A stretch of DNA of 42,313 nucleotides from Clostridium sp. (GCA_023663805.1 JAMPGR010000001.1:392140-434452), one strand, 5' to 3'; positions 8,801 through 16,489 are shown, counted from the stretch's first letter. Translations and numbers: made by a program. The notes: a model not told the origin generated them from the sequence alone.

Positions 8801-9204
8801 TGGATGAACCTGAACTGTTGACAAACCTGTCGAAGTCAGACAACTGGGTCAAATCGATGATTGCCATCCCAGAAGACCTGATGGGCTACAAATGGGTCAA
8901 GTTCTTCGTCGACGCATGGTATACGTCGACCTCCCAGCAGTTGATTATCGAGGAAATCGAAATTAAGGAAGCAGACCCGACTTCAATTGACAGCGTCGAC
9001 AGCGCGTCGCTCCGCCAGATTGCCTCGGGCGAGGGTGTCGTCACACTCCTCGGCTATGACGCAACGTCATTCAGCGTCTCAACACCCGACGGCCGTACCG
9101 CCGCCTCCGGAGTCGTAGAAGGGGACTCGTTCGACATCGCTCTTCCCGCCGGAATCTATATTGTCACGGCCGGCGGCGACACGGCGAAACTGATTGTCCG
9201 CTGA
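5806..9204 (+). CDS. Large secreted multidomain protein with Fn3-like modules and T9SS-like tail
   Basis: About 1132 residues starting at ATG 5806, which opens a clear signal peptide (MKPFYSLLAALVAGSISVSA). Residues of roughly 80-400 read like a propeller made of short strands with repeated Gly-Tyr motifs (YVYGYG, KMYGVNSDG). Around 460-550 and 810-910 are fibronectin type III-like modules (for example the segment starting PSAPTGVTV, and ATLTWDAP). Around 920-1060 is a jelly-roll resembling cleaved-adhesin/choice-of-anchor J domains (PVFEDFDGP). The last ~70 residues, ending LPAGIYIVTAGGDTAKLIVR, resemble the type A C-terminal signal of the type IX secretion system. I infer export to the cell surface. 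No catalytic motif was recognised. The gene is monocistronic: it follows one terminator and precedes another. No clear promoter was found in the 100 bases upstream. Confidence 0.8.
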   Translation: MKPFYSLLAALVAGSISVSAALPEHTPRPVANRIPARGIFESRIPGAGISAEGPGAAVVLKRQTSCDALARRSALRAPKRRVTAGGTELYGYLGGSDDYDALLGLYEITSTPTNQLVWSDPVYDNNGPSMSAGWFYDGKVCGFSPLIWGGYIYGLDYVEIDFKTGEQIVDKEMDLSGDELYMMSVGCYNASDGYVYGYGIHADLESQQYCFMKAPVTDPENLSVVISLGDSPLGSCLSMTYNEADQKMYGVNSDGNLVTIDSQGAQTVLFQVDNGEMAPYYSGLAYSAAEKRFFWQLCREDYSSSLIEIDPAAKTATKICDYENGEQYMFFIAVNEISAGNAPEKASLYTASFANGSRSGMFLYLLPSKLTDGTSLSSTKDMLDWEFKIDGVTERSGQDRPGSFVTIQLTDVPNGLHAFSLTSSYDGVPSLPLTTTMFIGNDTPSAPTGVTVDTEGNVSWNAVTTGVNGGWLDLSKMSYSVRIYGEEVISTTKTSCRVDLPTDRDPAPLAVEVVAVCNGLESLPGASNTIVVGRALTPDVSFDLAGPDRLLFTIIDANDDEQTWTYNETYGIPAFTTGWSDIEMDEWLILPAIEFASADRYYEFHCAMRGMSPSYPDEYFELRLGKTPVPSAMTTVLIEKSNPPMFGAFADLDHLFKVPEAGVYYIALRCVSAPEQYALLAGDFRVSDTGATDASPAAVTSLTATAAGSGKLQATVSFRMPETTISGDKLPADATLTAVVEANGTKSATAAPGENVTLTVNTYQGTSTIAVSTTLGTLKGLTAKTAVYCGVDAPGKATNLAAKVSDDMMSATLTWDAPAVGDNGGYIIPGEVRYNIHKMNNQTEQWSVIAEGVTGTSWVYSVAKGAPQEYTRLGVESVNEAGEAYSIPTVYLTVGTPYTLPVFEDFDGPAKFDPFILSAPTSQYNASWQFVDGNTLYGDGSTDQALVGYVPGYASVPTFGRIAMPAVSTVGCHNVELSMIYYAGSFCPTVRIFVQTPEMDEPELLTNLSKSDNWVKSMIAIPEDLMGYKWVKFFVDAWYTSTSQQLIIEEIEIKEADPTSIDSVDSASLRQIASGEGVVTLLGYDATSFSVSTPDGRTAASGVVEGDSFDIALPAGIYIVTAGGDTAKLIVR

Positions 9205-9230
9205 TCCCCCCTATAAACAGACTATGTCTA

Positions 9231-9268
9231 CGGCCGCCGGCACTGTTGCCGGCGGCCGCTTTGTTTTT
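9231..9268 (+). terminator. Rho-independent terminator overlapping the next promoter
   Basis: A perfect 12-bp stem (CGGCCGCCGGCA 9231-9242, TGCCGGCGGCCG 9247-9258) with a 4-base loop is followed by CTTTGTTTTT. It ends the large secreted-protein gene. Its T-tract contains the -33 TTTG of the U32 gene promoter. Confidence 0.9.
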
Positions 9269-9296
9269 GCCGTATCGGCGAAAATCGCTAATTTTG
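9266..9296 (+). promoter_or_regulatory. Promoter of the U32 peptidase gene, apparently leaderless
   Basis: TTTG (9266-9269), 19 bases, then a perfect -7 element TAATTTTG (9289-9296). The start codon is at 9301, only four bases beyond the -7 element, so transcription should begin at or within a few bases of the ATG. The TAA inside the -7 element is in frame with the gene, excluding an upstream start. Confidence 0.8.
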
Positions 9297-9300
9297 CCTC

Positions 9301-11181
9301 ATGAACCAGCCGCTTATCCCTATCGAACTCCTCTCCCCGGCCCGCGACCTTGAAACAGCCGTCGCCGCTATCGACCACGGTGCCGACGCCGTCTATATCG
9401 GCGCGCCGTCACACGGCGCCCGCGCCGCCGCGGCCAACACGCTCGACGACATCCGCCGACTGACCGACTATGCCCACAATTTCGACGCGCGGATCTATGC
9501 GACCGTCAACACCCTTGTCTACGACAGCGAGATCCGCGAAGTCGAACGGATGGTCACCGACCTCTGGCGAATCGGGGTCGACGCCCTGATTGTCCAGGAT
9601 ATGTCGCTGCTCCGCATGGAGATCCCCCAGATCGAACTCCACGCCAGCACCCAGTGTGACATCCGCACGGCCGAGCGCGCCCGTTTCCTGGCCGACGCCG
9701 GTTTCTCACAACTCGTCCTCCCCCGCGAACTGACCCTCGAAGAGACCGAGGCGATACGCCGCGCCCTCCCAGCCGACATCTCACTCGAGGCGTTTGTCCA
9801 CGGAGCACTCTGTGTCAGTTACAGCGGAGACTGCCAGGCGGGATTCGCCTCGCGCGGACGAAGTGCCAACCGCGGCGAGTGCCCCCAGATTTGTCGCCTC
9901 CCCTACGACCTGACCGACCTCGGGGGGAACACCCTCGTCGGCCGGCGACACCTTCTGTCGCTCCGCGACCTGAACCGCTCGGCCTCGCTCGCGGCGATGC
10001 TCCGCGCCGGAATCAGTTCGTTCAAAATCGAGGGCCGGCTGAAAGACAGCGGCTATGTCAGGAACGTGACGGCCTTCTACAACCGCCTGCTGAACCGTCT
10101 GATCGACGAGAACCCCGGACTATGGTGCAGACGGTCGGCCGGAACATCAGAAACAACATTCACCCCCGATGTAAACAAAAGTTTCAACCGCGGCTTCACA
10201 TCCTATTTCACCCACTCCCCGCGCCCCGGGGGGGAGGGATCGCGCATGGCCTCGCTCGAGTCGCCGAAATGGCTCGGCGAACCGGTCGGGACGGTCCGCT
10301 CGGTCAGCGGAAACGTCGTGACAGCCCGTCTGAACACCGAACTCCGGAACGGCGACGGACTCGGCTATTTCACCCCCGCGGGTGTCTTCGAGGGATTCCA
10401 TCTGAACCGCGTCGATGGGAACCGCCTGCTGGCAGCCTCAAGACCCTCCCAGCTTCCTCCCGGAACGGTCATCTACCGTAACCGCGACAAACAGAGCGAC
10501 GACGCGATGCGCGGGAAAACAGCCAGCCGCTCTATCGGTCTGAGACTGACGCTCTCGCTGACGCCCGACCACCGGGTCGTTCTCTCCGGAACAGACGAGC
10601 GCGGATGCTCCGCGACAGTCATCTCCGACACCCCCGCCCCCGACACGGCGAAAACCCCTCAGGCCGACGCCCGCCGGCGCACACTCGTGAAAACCGGTTC
10701 GACAATCTACCGTGTCATCGAAGTCGAAGACCTGGCCGGAGACTGCTTCGTTCCTCTGTCGATACTCTCGGACCTTCGCCGCCGTCTGACCGACCTGCTC
10801 GACCAGACACGCCGCGCGACCTGGCGCCGGGCGACCCGCCGTCCGGAAAATCCCGGCACGAAGGCCCCGGCCTGTCTGACCTACCACGACAACGTCGCTA
10901 ACCGGCTCGCCCGCGAATTCTACCTCTCCCACGGCAGCGAATCGATTGCCCCGGCCCTCGAGACTGCTCCGGGACCGGTCGCGTCCGGAACCTGCGTCAT
11001 GACAACGCGCTACTGTATCCGCCGCGAACTCGGCGAATGCCTGCGCGACAGCGACCCCTCTGATCGGAAACTTCCCGCCGGGGACCTGATTCTCCGCGCC
11101 TCAGACACCAACATCCGTCTGCGCGTCTGCTTCGACTGCCGCGACTGCCGCATGCACCTTCTGACTGAACCCAGCGACTGA
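9301..11181 (+). CDS. Peptidase U32 family protein (RlhA/YdcP-like)
   Basis: A 626-residue cytoplasmic protein of the U32 family. The N-terminal half is a TIM-barrel-like domain starting ELLSPARDLETAV. The family signature is at about residues 164-200 (EAFVHGALCVSYSGDC, then RGECPQIC), supplying four cysteines expected to bind an iron-sulphur cluster. The C-terminal half, with a CFDCRDC cluster near the end, matches the DUF3656 extension of RlhA (YdcP), which in E. coli is needed for hydroxylation of a 23S rRNA cytidine. A role in RNA hydroxylation is therefore more likely than proteolysis, but is inferred from family. The next gene starts four bases after the stop. The promoter leaves essentially no leader, and the conserved N-terminal motif rules out a later start. 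Confidence 0.88.
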   Translation: MNQPLIPIELLSPARDLETAVAAIDHGADAVYIGAPSHGARAAAANTLDDIRRLTDYAHNFDARIYATVNTLVYDSEIREVERMVTDLWRIGVDALIVQDMSLLRMEIPQIELHASTQCDIRTAERARFLADAGFSQLVLPRELTLEETEAIRRALPADISLEAFVHGALCVSYSGDCQAGFASRGRSANRGECPQICRLPYDLTDLGGNTLVGRRHLLSLRDLNRSASLAAMLRAGISSFKIEGRLKDSGYVRNVTAFYNRLLNRLIDENPGLWCRRSAGTSETTFTPDVNKSFNRGFTSYFTHSPRPGGEGSRMASLESPKWLGEPVGTVRSVSGNVVTARLNTELRNGDGLGYFTPAGVFEGFHLNRVDGNRLLAASRPSQLPPGTVIYRNRDKQSDDAMRGKTASRSIGLRLTLSLTPDHRVVLSGTDERGCSATVISDTPAPDTAKTPQADARRRTLVKTGSTIYRVIEVEDLAGDCFVPLSILSDLRRRLTDLLDQTRRATWRRATRRPENPGTKAPACLTYHDNVANRLAREFYLSHGSESIAPALETAPGPVASGTCVMTTRYCIRRELGECLRDSDPSDRKLPAGDLILRASDTNIRLRVCFDCRDCRMHLLTEPSD

Positions 11182-11185
11182 ACCG

Positions 11186-12109
11186 ATGGACACACCCTCT
11201 GACAAACGATTTCTCCAGGCCAACGCGGCGATGTTCCTGGCCAACATAGCCTGGGGCGTCATGTCGCCGGTCTCGAAAGACCTTCTGCTCGGCGGCGAAA
11301 TATCCGCTCTCGGGCTCTCGGCGCTCAGAATCGCCGGGGGCGCGCTGCTCTTCCTGTTGTTCTCGACGCTGCTCCCCTCCTCCGTCGCTCCGCGCGAGAG
11401 GATCGACCGGGGCGACTGGTGGAAACTGCTGTTATGCTCCGTTCTGATGGTCAGCGCGAACCAGGGGCTGTTCATTCTCGGCATCGGCTACACGAACCCG
11501 GTCGACTCGTCGGTCATGAGTTCGCTGACACCGCTGCTGACGATGGTGCTCTCCGCCCTGATTCTCGGGTTCCCGATGACCGGTCCGAAGATTACGGGGG
11601 TTGTGCTGGGGCTGATCGGTGTGGTCGTGCTGGTGACGACCGGAACGGCGGGTAGCCATGCGTCGAATCCGTTGCTGGGCAACACGCTCTGTTTCGCCGC
11701 CCAGGTCTGCGCGGCAGTCTACTATGTCGTCTTCCGCGACCTGATCCGGAAATACTCGGCGATGACGATGATGAAATGGATGTTCCTGTTGTCGGCCGTG
11801 ACCTATGTGCCGCTCTGCCTGCCCTGGCTGACCGATATCGATTTCGCGGCTCTACGGTTGGCGGCCTGTGTCGAACTCGGCTACATAATCCTGTTCGGGA
11901 CCTTTCTGAGTTATCTCGCGATCCCCTTCGCCCAGCGGTGGCTGAAACCGACGATGGTCAGTATCTACAACTATTTCCAACCGGTCTTCGCGGCGATTGT
12001 CGCCGTCGCGCTCGGAGTCGGGTCGTTCGGTCTTGTAAAGATCGCTGCCACGCTGTTGATTTTCACCGGTGTATACTTTGTCAACAAAGGCTCTTCTGAC
12101 AGAAAATAA
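11186..12109 (+). CDS. DMT-superfamily (EamA) transporter
   Basis: A 307-residue inner-membrane protein with about ten helices arranged as two EamA repeats (first from about residue 12, second from about 155). Family hallmarks include NIAWGVMSPVSK early in repeat 1 and LSYLAIPFAQRWLKPT in repeat 2. EamA proteins export or import small metabolites, often amino acids or derivatives; the substrate cannot be told here. The start codon lies four bases after the stop of the U32 gene, so the two form an operon. A functional link between them is not obvious. Confidence 0.88.
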   Translation: MDTPSDKRFLQANAAMFLANIAWGVMSPVSKDLLLGGEISALGLSALRIAGGALLFLLFSTLLPSSVAPRERIDRGDWWKLLLCSVLMVSANQGLFILGIGYTNPVDSSVMSSLTPLLTMVLSALILGFPMTGPKITGVVLGLIGVVVLVTTGTAGSHASNPLLGNTLCFAAQVCAAVYYVVFRDLIRKYSAMTMMKWMFLLSAVTYVPLCLPWLTDIDFAALRLAACVELGYIILFGTFLSYLAIPFAQRWLKPTMVSIYNYFQPVFAAIVAVALGVGSFGLVKIAATLLIFTGVYFVNKGSSDRK

Positions 12110-12194
12110 ATTTTTTTTTGCGGCGGTGATAGATTCGGGGGCAGACGGTGTCTTTACTGGTGTAATCAAAACCAACAAACAAACTGTCCAGACT

Positions 12195-12839
12195 ATGAAG
12201 AAAAGAGTTTTCAACCTGATCATCCTCGACGAGAGCGGATCGATGTGGTCAATCAAGAAACAGGCCGTCGACGGCGTCAACGAAACTATCCAGACAATCC
12301 GCAACGCACAGCAGCAGCACCCCGAACAGGACCACTTCATCTCCTTCATCTCGTTCAACACGGCCCGGATAAACACAATCTATGACCGCACCGACGCCTC
12401 CTGCGCTGAAGAGATCACGATGGACCAGTACCAGCCCAGTTGCGGCACCCCGCTCTACGACGCGATGGGTAGCGCTATAACTGCGCTCCGGAGCAGCGTC
12501 GCCGACAACGATGTTGTCCTGGTAACGGTCATCACTGACGGCGAGGAGAACTCATCGCGGGAATTCAGCGGCGCATCAATCAAATCGCTCGTCGAAAGCC
12601 TGAAGAACCGCGGCTGGGTGTTCACCTATATCGGCGCGAACCAGGATGTCGAGAAGGTCGCCGCAACAATGTCGATCAACAACTCCCTATCCTTCTCGGC
12701 CGACGTCGAAGGGACAAAATGTATGTTCGCCCGCGAAAGCCGCGCCCGCGAGCGCTTCTTCAACCGCCTCAACGAAGAGCCCGACTGCTTCTGCAACTCC
12801 GACTACTTCGCCGACGACGAGGATCCGACTACAGTCTGA
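12195..12839 (+). CDS. Stand-alone von Willebrand factor A domain protein
   Basis: A 214-residue protein consisting almost wholly of one VWA domain with no signal peptide, so probably cytoplasmic. All parts of the metal-ion-dependent adhesion site are visible: DESGS (about residue 12), the threonine in CGTPLYDA, and the aspartate in VITDGEENS. The protein should therefore bind a divalent cation and a partner protein. The ATG at 12195 is preferred because it starts just before the first beta strand of the domain. An in-frame extension upstream overlaps the transporter gene and carries no domain. The C-terminus has a Cys-containing acidic stretch (DCFCNSDYFADDED). No ATPase or chaperone partner is adjacent, so its process is unknown. 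No clear promoter was seen in the 85 bases upstream. Confidence 0.85.
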   Translation: MKKRVFNLIILDESGSMWSIKKQAVDGVNETIQTIRNAQQQHPEQDHFISFISFNTARINTIYDRTDASCAEEITMDQYQPSCGTPLYDAMGSAITALRSSVADNDVVLVTVITDGEENSSREFSGASIKSLVESLKNRGWVFTYIGANQDVEKVAATMSINNSLSFSADVEGTKCMFARESRARERFFNRLNEEPDCFCNSDYFADDEDPTTV

Positions 12840-12886
12840 TCCGCCACGTCTCTTCCCCTTCCTTACGAACCTCCAGTCTTAATCGC

Positions 12887-12932
12887 CACGGGCGCGGTCA
12901 TCCTGTCTGTGATGGCCGCGCTCGTGCCTTTT
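12887..12932 (+). terminator. Rho-independent terminator between convergent genes
   Basis: A 16-bp stem (12887-12902 with 12911-12926), perfect apart from two G-U wobbles, has an 8-base loop and is followed by CCTTTT. It faces the VWA gene. The last T residues overlap the stop codon of the convergent sensor gene. The reverse direction lacks a T-tract. Confidence 0.8.
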
Positions 12933-15900
12933 AACGGACGAACATCAGGCGGACACAGAGTTTCAGCAGGGTGTCGGGGTCGACCGGGCGGGCAACAACG
13001 GCGTCGGCCTGGCTGCGAGCCGACTGGTCCGCGGCAAACTCTCCGCCGGAAGAGGCCATCAGGATAACGGCCGTCGCCGCCAGGTCTGACTCGGCCTTGA
13101 TACGATGACTGACCTCGACCCCGCCGATTCCGGGGAGATCCGTGTCGACAATCGCGATGTCGGGGATTGCATTGACGGCATCGGAAAGCGCTTCGGCCGA
13201 GTTGGTCGAGACAATCAGGTCGGCAAAGTATGAACCGAGACGCTGGGTCAGCATATCGACGGTGCCCCGATCGGCCGAAGCGATCAGGAGTGTTGCCTCG
13301 GCTAGGACCTTGTCACTGCCGAAAATCTGTTCGGTCTCGTTCTTGTCGACAGCCTCGACGACAGCCTCCCCTCCGCCGACATTCTCCTCGGGAATGTCGA
13401 CCGAGGCCCGGACGAGGCGGTCTTCGTCATCGGTCTCGCAGGCGACGGTCATTCCGGCGTGCTCGGCGAGAGATTTGGCAAAAGAAACGCGGATGTCGTT
13501 ATGGCCTGGACGGCGCAGGGTCGTTTCCTTCCTGACGGCCTCGATCGTGACGCGGATGACACCCTTGCAATCCGGTTCCTCGACAACCCCGACGCGTAGC
13601 GATACATTGTCGCCGTTGACAAACTCCGTCAGCAGGTTCGTGAAGATACTCTCGAGGCGGGTCGCGTCGAAGGTGATCGTTCCGGGGTCATAATCCGGGG
13701 CGAAGCGGATACCTAGACGGAGGTCAACAGAGTGGGCCTTGACGAAGTTGTCGAACAGATGTCCGAGCCAGACATTGAAGCGGGCAGTCATGTCGACCGA
13801 CTGGGCCGAAATACTGTCGGGGTGGATCAGATTGATCGTACGGTTCAGCATGTCCTGCATATCCTCGGCCCCCTGAAGCGCCTCCTCGATCTTCTCGACG
13901 ACGACATCCGAGACCTCGTCGGGGTGACGGCGGGCCGATTCGAGGGCCGAACTGAGCGGTTTGCTGATCTCGCGCAGAGGGGTGTTCAGGGTCTCGTTTA
14001 TATTGGCCAGCAACTGAACCTCGTGTTCGAGCGTGCGCTGGCGCAGGCGGGTCGCGCGGATACGCCGGCGCTGACGGTCAGACCGGAGCCAGAACAGACC
14101 GGCAACAACGAGAAGCGTGCAGACAATCAGGATAAACCACCACGACTTGTACCACACCTGCCGGACATCGAGCGTCAGCAGAAGCGTCGGGTTCGACCAC
14201 GATCCGTCGGGGAGCGTACAGGAGACATATATTTTCCCGGAGCGTCCGGGGTTCGGTTCCTGGATGTTCAGGCGCGGCTCGAGCGATTCGATATATTCGC
14301 TGTCCATCCCGAAGCCCTTCAGCCAGAAACGATAGAGTTTGCTTCTCATCGGGCTGATCTCGCGGTTGATCACCCAGACCGTCACAGCCGCGCCGACAGC
14401 CGGAACCGACAGATGGCCGTCGCGCACCTGGGCCATAGCCGGCTGTCCGTTCAGGTAGACCTGCGAGAGACTCAGTTTGACACTCTGGTCGCGGCGGATC
14501 GAGAGCGAGTCGACCTGGTCGCGGTAGATTCTGGCGAAGCCGTAACTTCCGCCGAGATAAATCGAGGTAGAATCAGCCATGACAGCCGTCGGGATATATT
14601 CGTTTGCGGTCAGCCCCTCGCCGCTGTTGAAGGTAAAGACACGGCGGTTCTCAATCATGAAAAGGCGGTTCGAGGCGCCGACCCAGAGTCGTCCGCCGTC
14701 GAGCAGAATGACTCCGATATTCTCGATCGAGCCGATACGCATCGGTTCGATCCGGCCTGTCGAGAGGTCGCAGCAGTAGATTGTATCGGCCGTCGCGGCA
14801 TATATCGTATGGTTACCATCGTAGGCTCCGGTCTTGAACTCCTGTCCGTCGGGAGAGGTCAGGAGCGTGTCGATCGAAAGGGTCGAGCGGCGGGTTTCGA
14901 TTATTCTGTTCTGCTGGGTCGCGATCAGACGATCCCGGTCGTGGTAGAAGGGATACGCCTTTCCGATCATTTTAAGACCTTCGACCGGCTCGGCGCGGTG
15001 GACCCTCCCCTGCGGGACGTCGACGAAATGAATCGAATCGGTCACGATGGCGATCATTCCGGGACGCATATTGCAGAGATCGGCACCCATCTCGACGGCC
15101 CTCGAACTGAAATACAAGTTCCGCAGTTCATAGGGAGCCTCGGAGATTTTCCCCGTGTTCAGGTTCAGGATAGAGAACCCGTTGATGTAGTCGACCATCA
15201 GGACCTTGTCGCCGGGCCACTGAGCGAGCGAGATGATCTTCATACCCTCGGTCGAGGGGAAGGTATGGAGTTCGGTCGTCAGGGTGTTGAACGAGGTGAC
15301 ACCGCCGCCGTCTATGGCGCATAGGAGTTCGTTCTGACGCCCCGGGACGAAGTTCATGACCGTGTTGACGCCGGTCGCCGACTGGTTCGGGCGGAATGTC
15401 CTCATCGCGACATTCTGGATCATCATCAGGCCGTTACGGACAGTTCCGGCATAGACGTTTCCGTAGTCGTCGCCGTAGAGACTCAGAATCGACCCGATAT
15501 GGCGCGCCGTTCCCGACAGTCCTCCGGGAACGACCCGGAGCGTCTCGAGGTCGATCACATCAATCCCTTTCTCTGACCCGACGAGCATTTGTCCGCCGAG
15601 TTCGAGCAGCGAGGTGACATGATCGGTCGAGAGGCCGTCGGCGGGAGTGAAATGCTTGACAAGGTTTCCGTTGGGGTCGTAGCAGTGGACACCGTCGTTC
15701 AACGCGGCGACCCAGAGCCGTTTCTGCGCATCGATGACAGTTGCCCAGATAGTCGTGCCTTTGACGAAATCGACGCGTACGACCGTCGTATCGGCCGGAT
15801 TGTAGTCGAGAATTCCCTTCCACCGGGTCTGGACAAGATAGTGGCCATTCTTCCAGGGAAACAGATTGCCGTACGACGCACGGACGATCTTCGACACGTC

Positions 15901-16395
15901 GGGGAGAATCATCATGTAGCTTTTGTCGCGGTAACTGTAGCGCATGAATCTTCTCGGAAGGCCGAAGAGAATTCCGTCATCCTCGAGCAGATAGCCTCCG
16001 ATTCCCAGAGGCTCCCCTTCGTAGAGGAACTCCGAGAACGAGTCGGTTTTCGGATCGTAGATCGATGTCGCACCGAGCCCGAGGATCCATATTCGACCCT
16101 CGGCGTCCTCGAAGATATTGTTGATCATGTTGCTCTTGTCGCTCCAAAGGCCGTCCTTAGCGTAGAAAGTCTGGAGCGAGCGGTTGTCGTAGCGGTTCAG
16201 GCCGTAGCGCGTTCCGATCCAGAGAAATCCGCGAGAATCGCGGAAAATCGCCGTCACCGAACTCTGCGACAGGCCGTCGGCAACCGTCAGCGGATTGACG
16301 ACATAGTTGCGCGCCGCGACTGTCGGCGGCAGAAGAGCGATAAAGATGGCCGCCAACAGAAATATGATAATGCGATGATGATATTCAGATATCAT
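12931..16395 (-). CDS. HTCS-like propeller sensor with degenerate histidine kinase and receiver domains
   Basis: An 1154-residue protein with hybrid two-component sensor architecture. In order: signal/anchor helix (1-28), two Reg_prop beta-propellers (about 30-640), Y_Y_Y domain (about 660-745), membrane helix (752-770), dimerisation region (about 790-860), ATPase-like domain (about 900-1000) and receiver (1034-1154). The H-box, normally SHE(F/L)RTP, reads NETLNTP, with Glu801 at the phosphoacceptor histidine. The N-box reads NLLTEF, no DxGxG motif is found, and the G2 region lacks its glycines (HNDIRVSFAK). The receiver keeps Asp1084 (VDTDLP), but the acidic pair, conserved Thr and Lys are replaced (SA, Ala1114, Arg1136). 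The usual AraC output domain is absent. I infer a ligand-sensing pseudokinase, perhaps an allosteric partner of another system. No polysaccharide-utilisation genes are adjacent. Confidence 0.88.
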   Translation of the reverse strand: MISEYHHRIIIFLLAAIFIALLPPTVAARNYVVNPLTVADGLSQSSVTAIFRDSRGFLWIGTRYGLNRYDNRSLQTFYAKDGLWSDKSNMINNIFEDAEGRIWILGLGATSIYDPKTDSFSEFLYEGEPLGIGGYLLEDDGILFGLPRRFMRYSYRDKSYMMILPDVSKIVRASYGNLFPWKNGHYLVQTRWKGILDYNPADTTVVRVDFVKGTTIWATVIDAQKRLWVAALNDGVHCYDPNGNLVKHFTPADGLSTDHVTSLLELGGQMLVGSEKGIDVIDLETLRVVPGGLSGTARHIGSILSLYGDDYGNVYAGTVRNGLMMIQNVAMRTFRPNQSATGVNTVMNFVPGRQNELLCAIDGGGVTSFNTLTTELHTFPSTEGMKIISLAQWPGDKVLMVDYINGFSILNLNTGKISEAPYELRNLYFSSRAVEMGADLCNMRPGMIAIVTDSIHFVDVPQGRVHRAEPVEGLKMIGKAYPFYHDRDRLIATQQNRIIETRRSTLSIDTLLTSPDGQEFKTGAYDGNHTIYAATADTIYCCDLSTGRIEPMRIGSIENIGVILLDGGRLWVGASNRLFMIENRRVFTFNSGEGLTANEYIPTAVMADSTSIYLGGSYGFARIYRDQVDSLSIRRDQSVKLSLSQVYLNGQPAMAQVRDGHLSVPAVGAAVTVWVINREISPMRSKLYRFWLKGFGMDSEYIESLEPRLNIQEPNPGRSGKIYVSCTLPDGSWSNPTLLLTLDVRQVWYKSWWFILIVCTLLVVAGLFWLRSDRQRRRIRATRLRQRTLEHEVQLLANINETLNTPLREISKPLSSALESARRHPDEVSDVVVEKIEEALQGAEDMQDMLNRTINLIHPDSISAQSVDMTARFNVWLGHLFDNFVKAHSVDLRLGIRFAPDYDPGTITFDATRLESIFTNLLTEFVNGDNVSLRVGVVEEPDCKGVIRVTIEAVRKETTLRRPGHNDIRVSFAKSLAEHAGMTVACETDDEDRLVRASVDIPEENVGGGEAVVEAVDKNETEQIFGSDKVLAEATLLIASADRGTVDMLTQRLGSYFADLIVSTNSAEALSDAVNAIPDIAIVDTDLPGIGGVEVSHRIKAESDLAATAVILMASSGGEFAADQSARSQADAVVARPVDPDTLLKLCVRLMFVR

Positions 16396-16420
16396 AAGGT
16401 TGTTTTACAGTATTCAGCGA

Positions 16421-16452
16421 CAAAGGTATGAAAACCCCGCGAAACAAACAAA
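16421..16452 (-). promoter_or_regulatory. Promoter of the HTCS-like sensor gene
   Basis: On the minus strand, TTTG (16452-16449) is followed after 20 bases by a perfect -7 element TACCTTTG (16428-16421). The start codon at 16395 is about 25 bases downstream. The -33 element lies within the T-tract of the terminator that ends the upstream leucine-rich-repeat gene. Confidence 0.8.
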
Positions 16453-16489
16453 AAAAAGCGGACGTGGAATTCGAAAAATCCACGTCCGC
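16442..16489 (-). terminator. Terminator of the leucine-rich-repeat gene, overlapping the next promoter
   Basis: Reading the minus strand, a perfect 11-bp stem (GCGGACGTGGA and its complement at 16458-16468 and 16479-16489) with a 10-base loop is followed by an uninterrupted run of T residues. It lies about 110 bases after the stop of the repeat-protein gene. A second imperfect hairpin lies between them at 16534-16558 (GTCAGC-GGCC with GGCC-GCTGAC, one bulge), with no T-tract. Confidence 0.9.

Noticed and set aside
12061..12120. A promoter for the VWA gene around the long T run
   Set aside because: No TAnnTTTG element with a suitably spaced TTTG was found; the closest, ATACTTTG at 12073-12080, breaks the key TA positions.
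13732..15324. A 530-codon open frame on the plus strand inside the sensor gene
   Set aside because: It is antisense to a strongly supported sensor gene, has low-complexity Asp/Arg/Val-rich composition and no domain; it arises from codon bias in GC-rich DNA.
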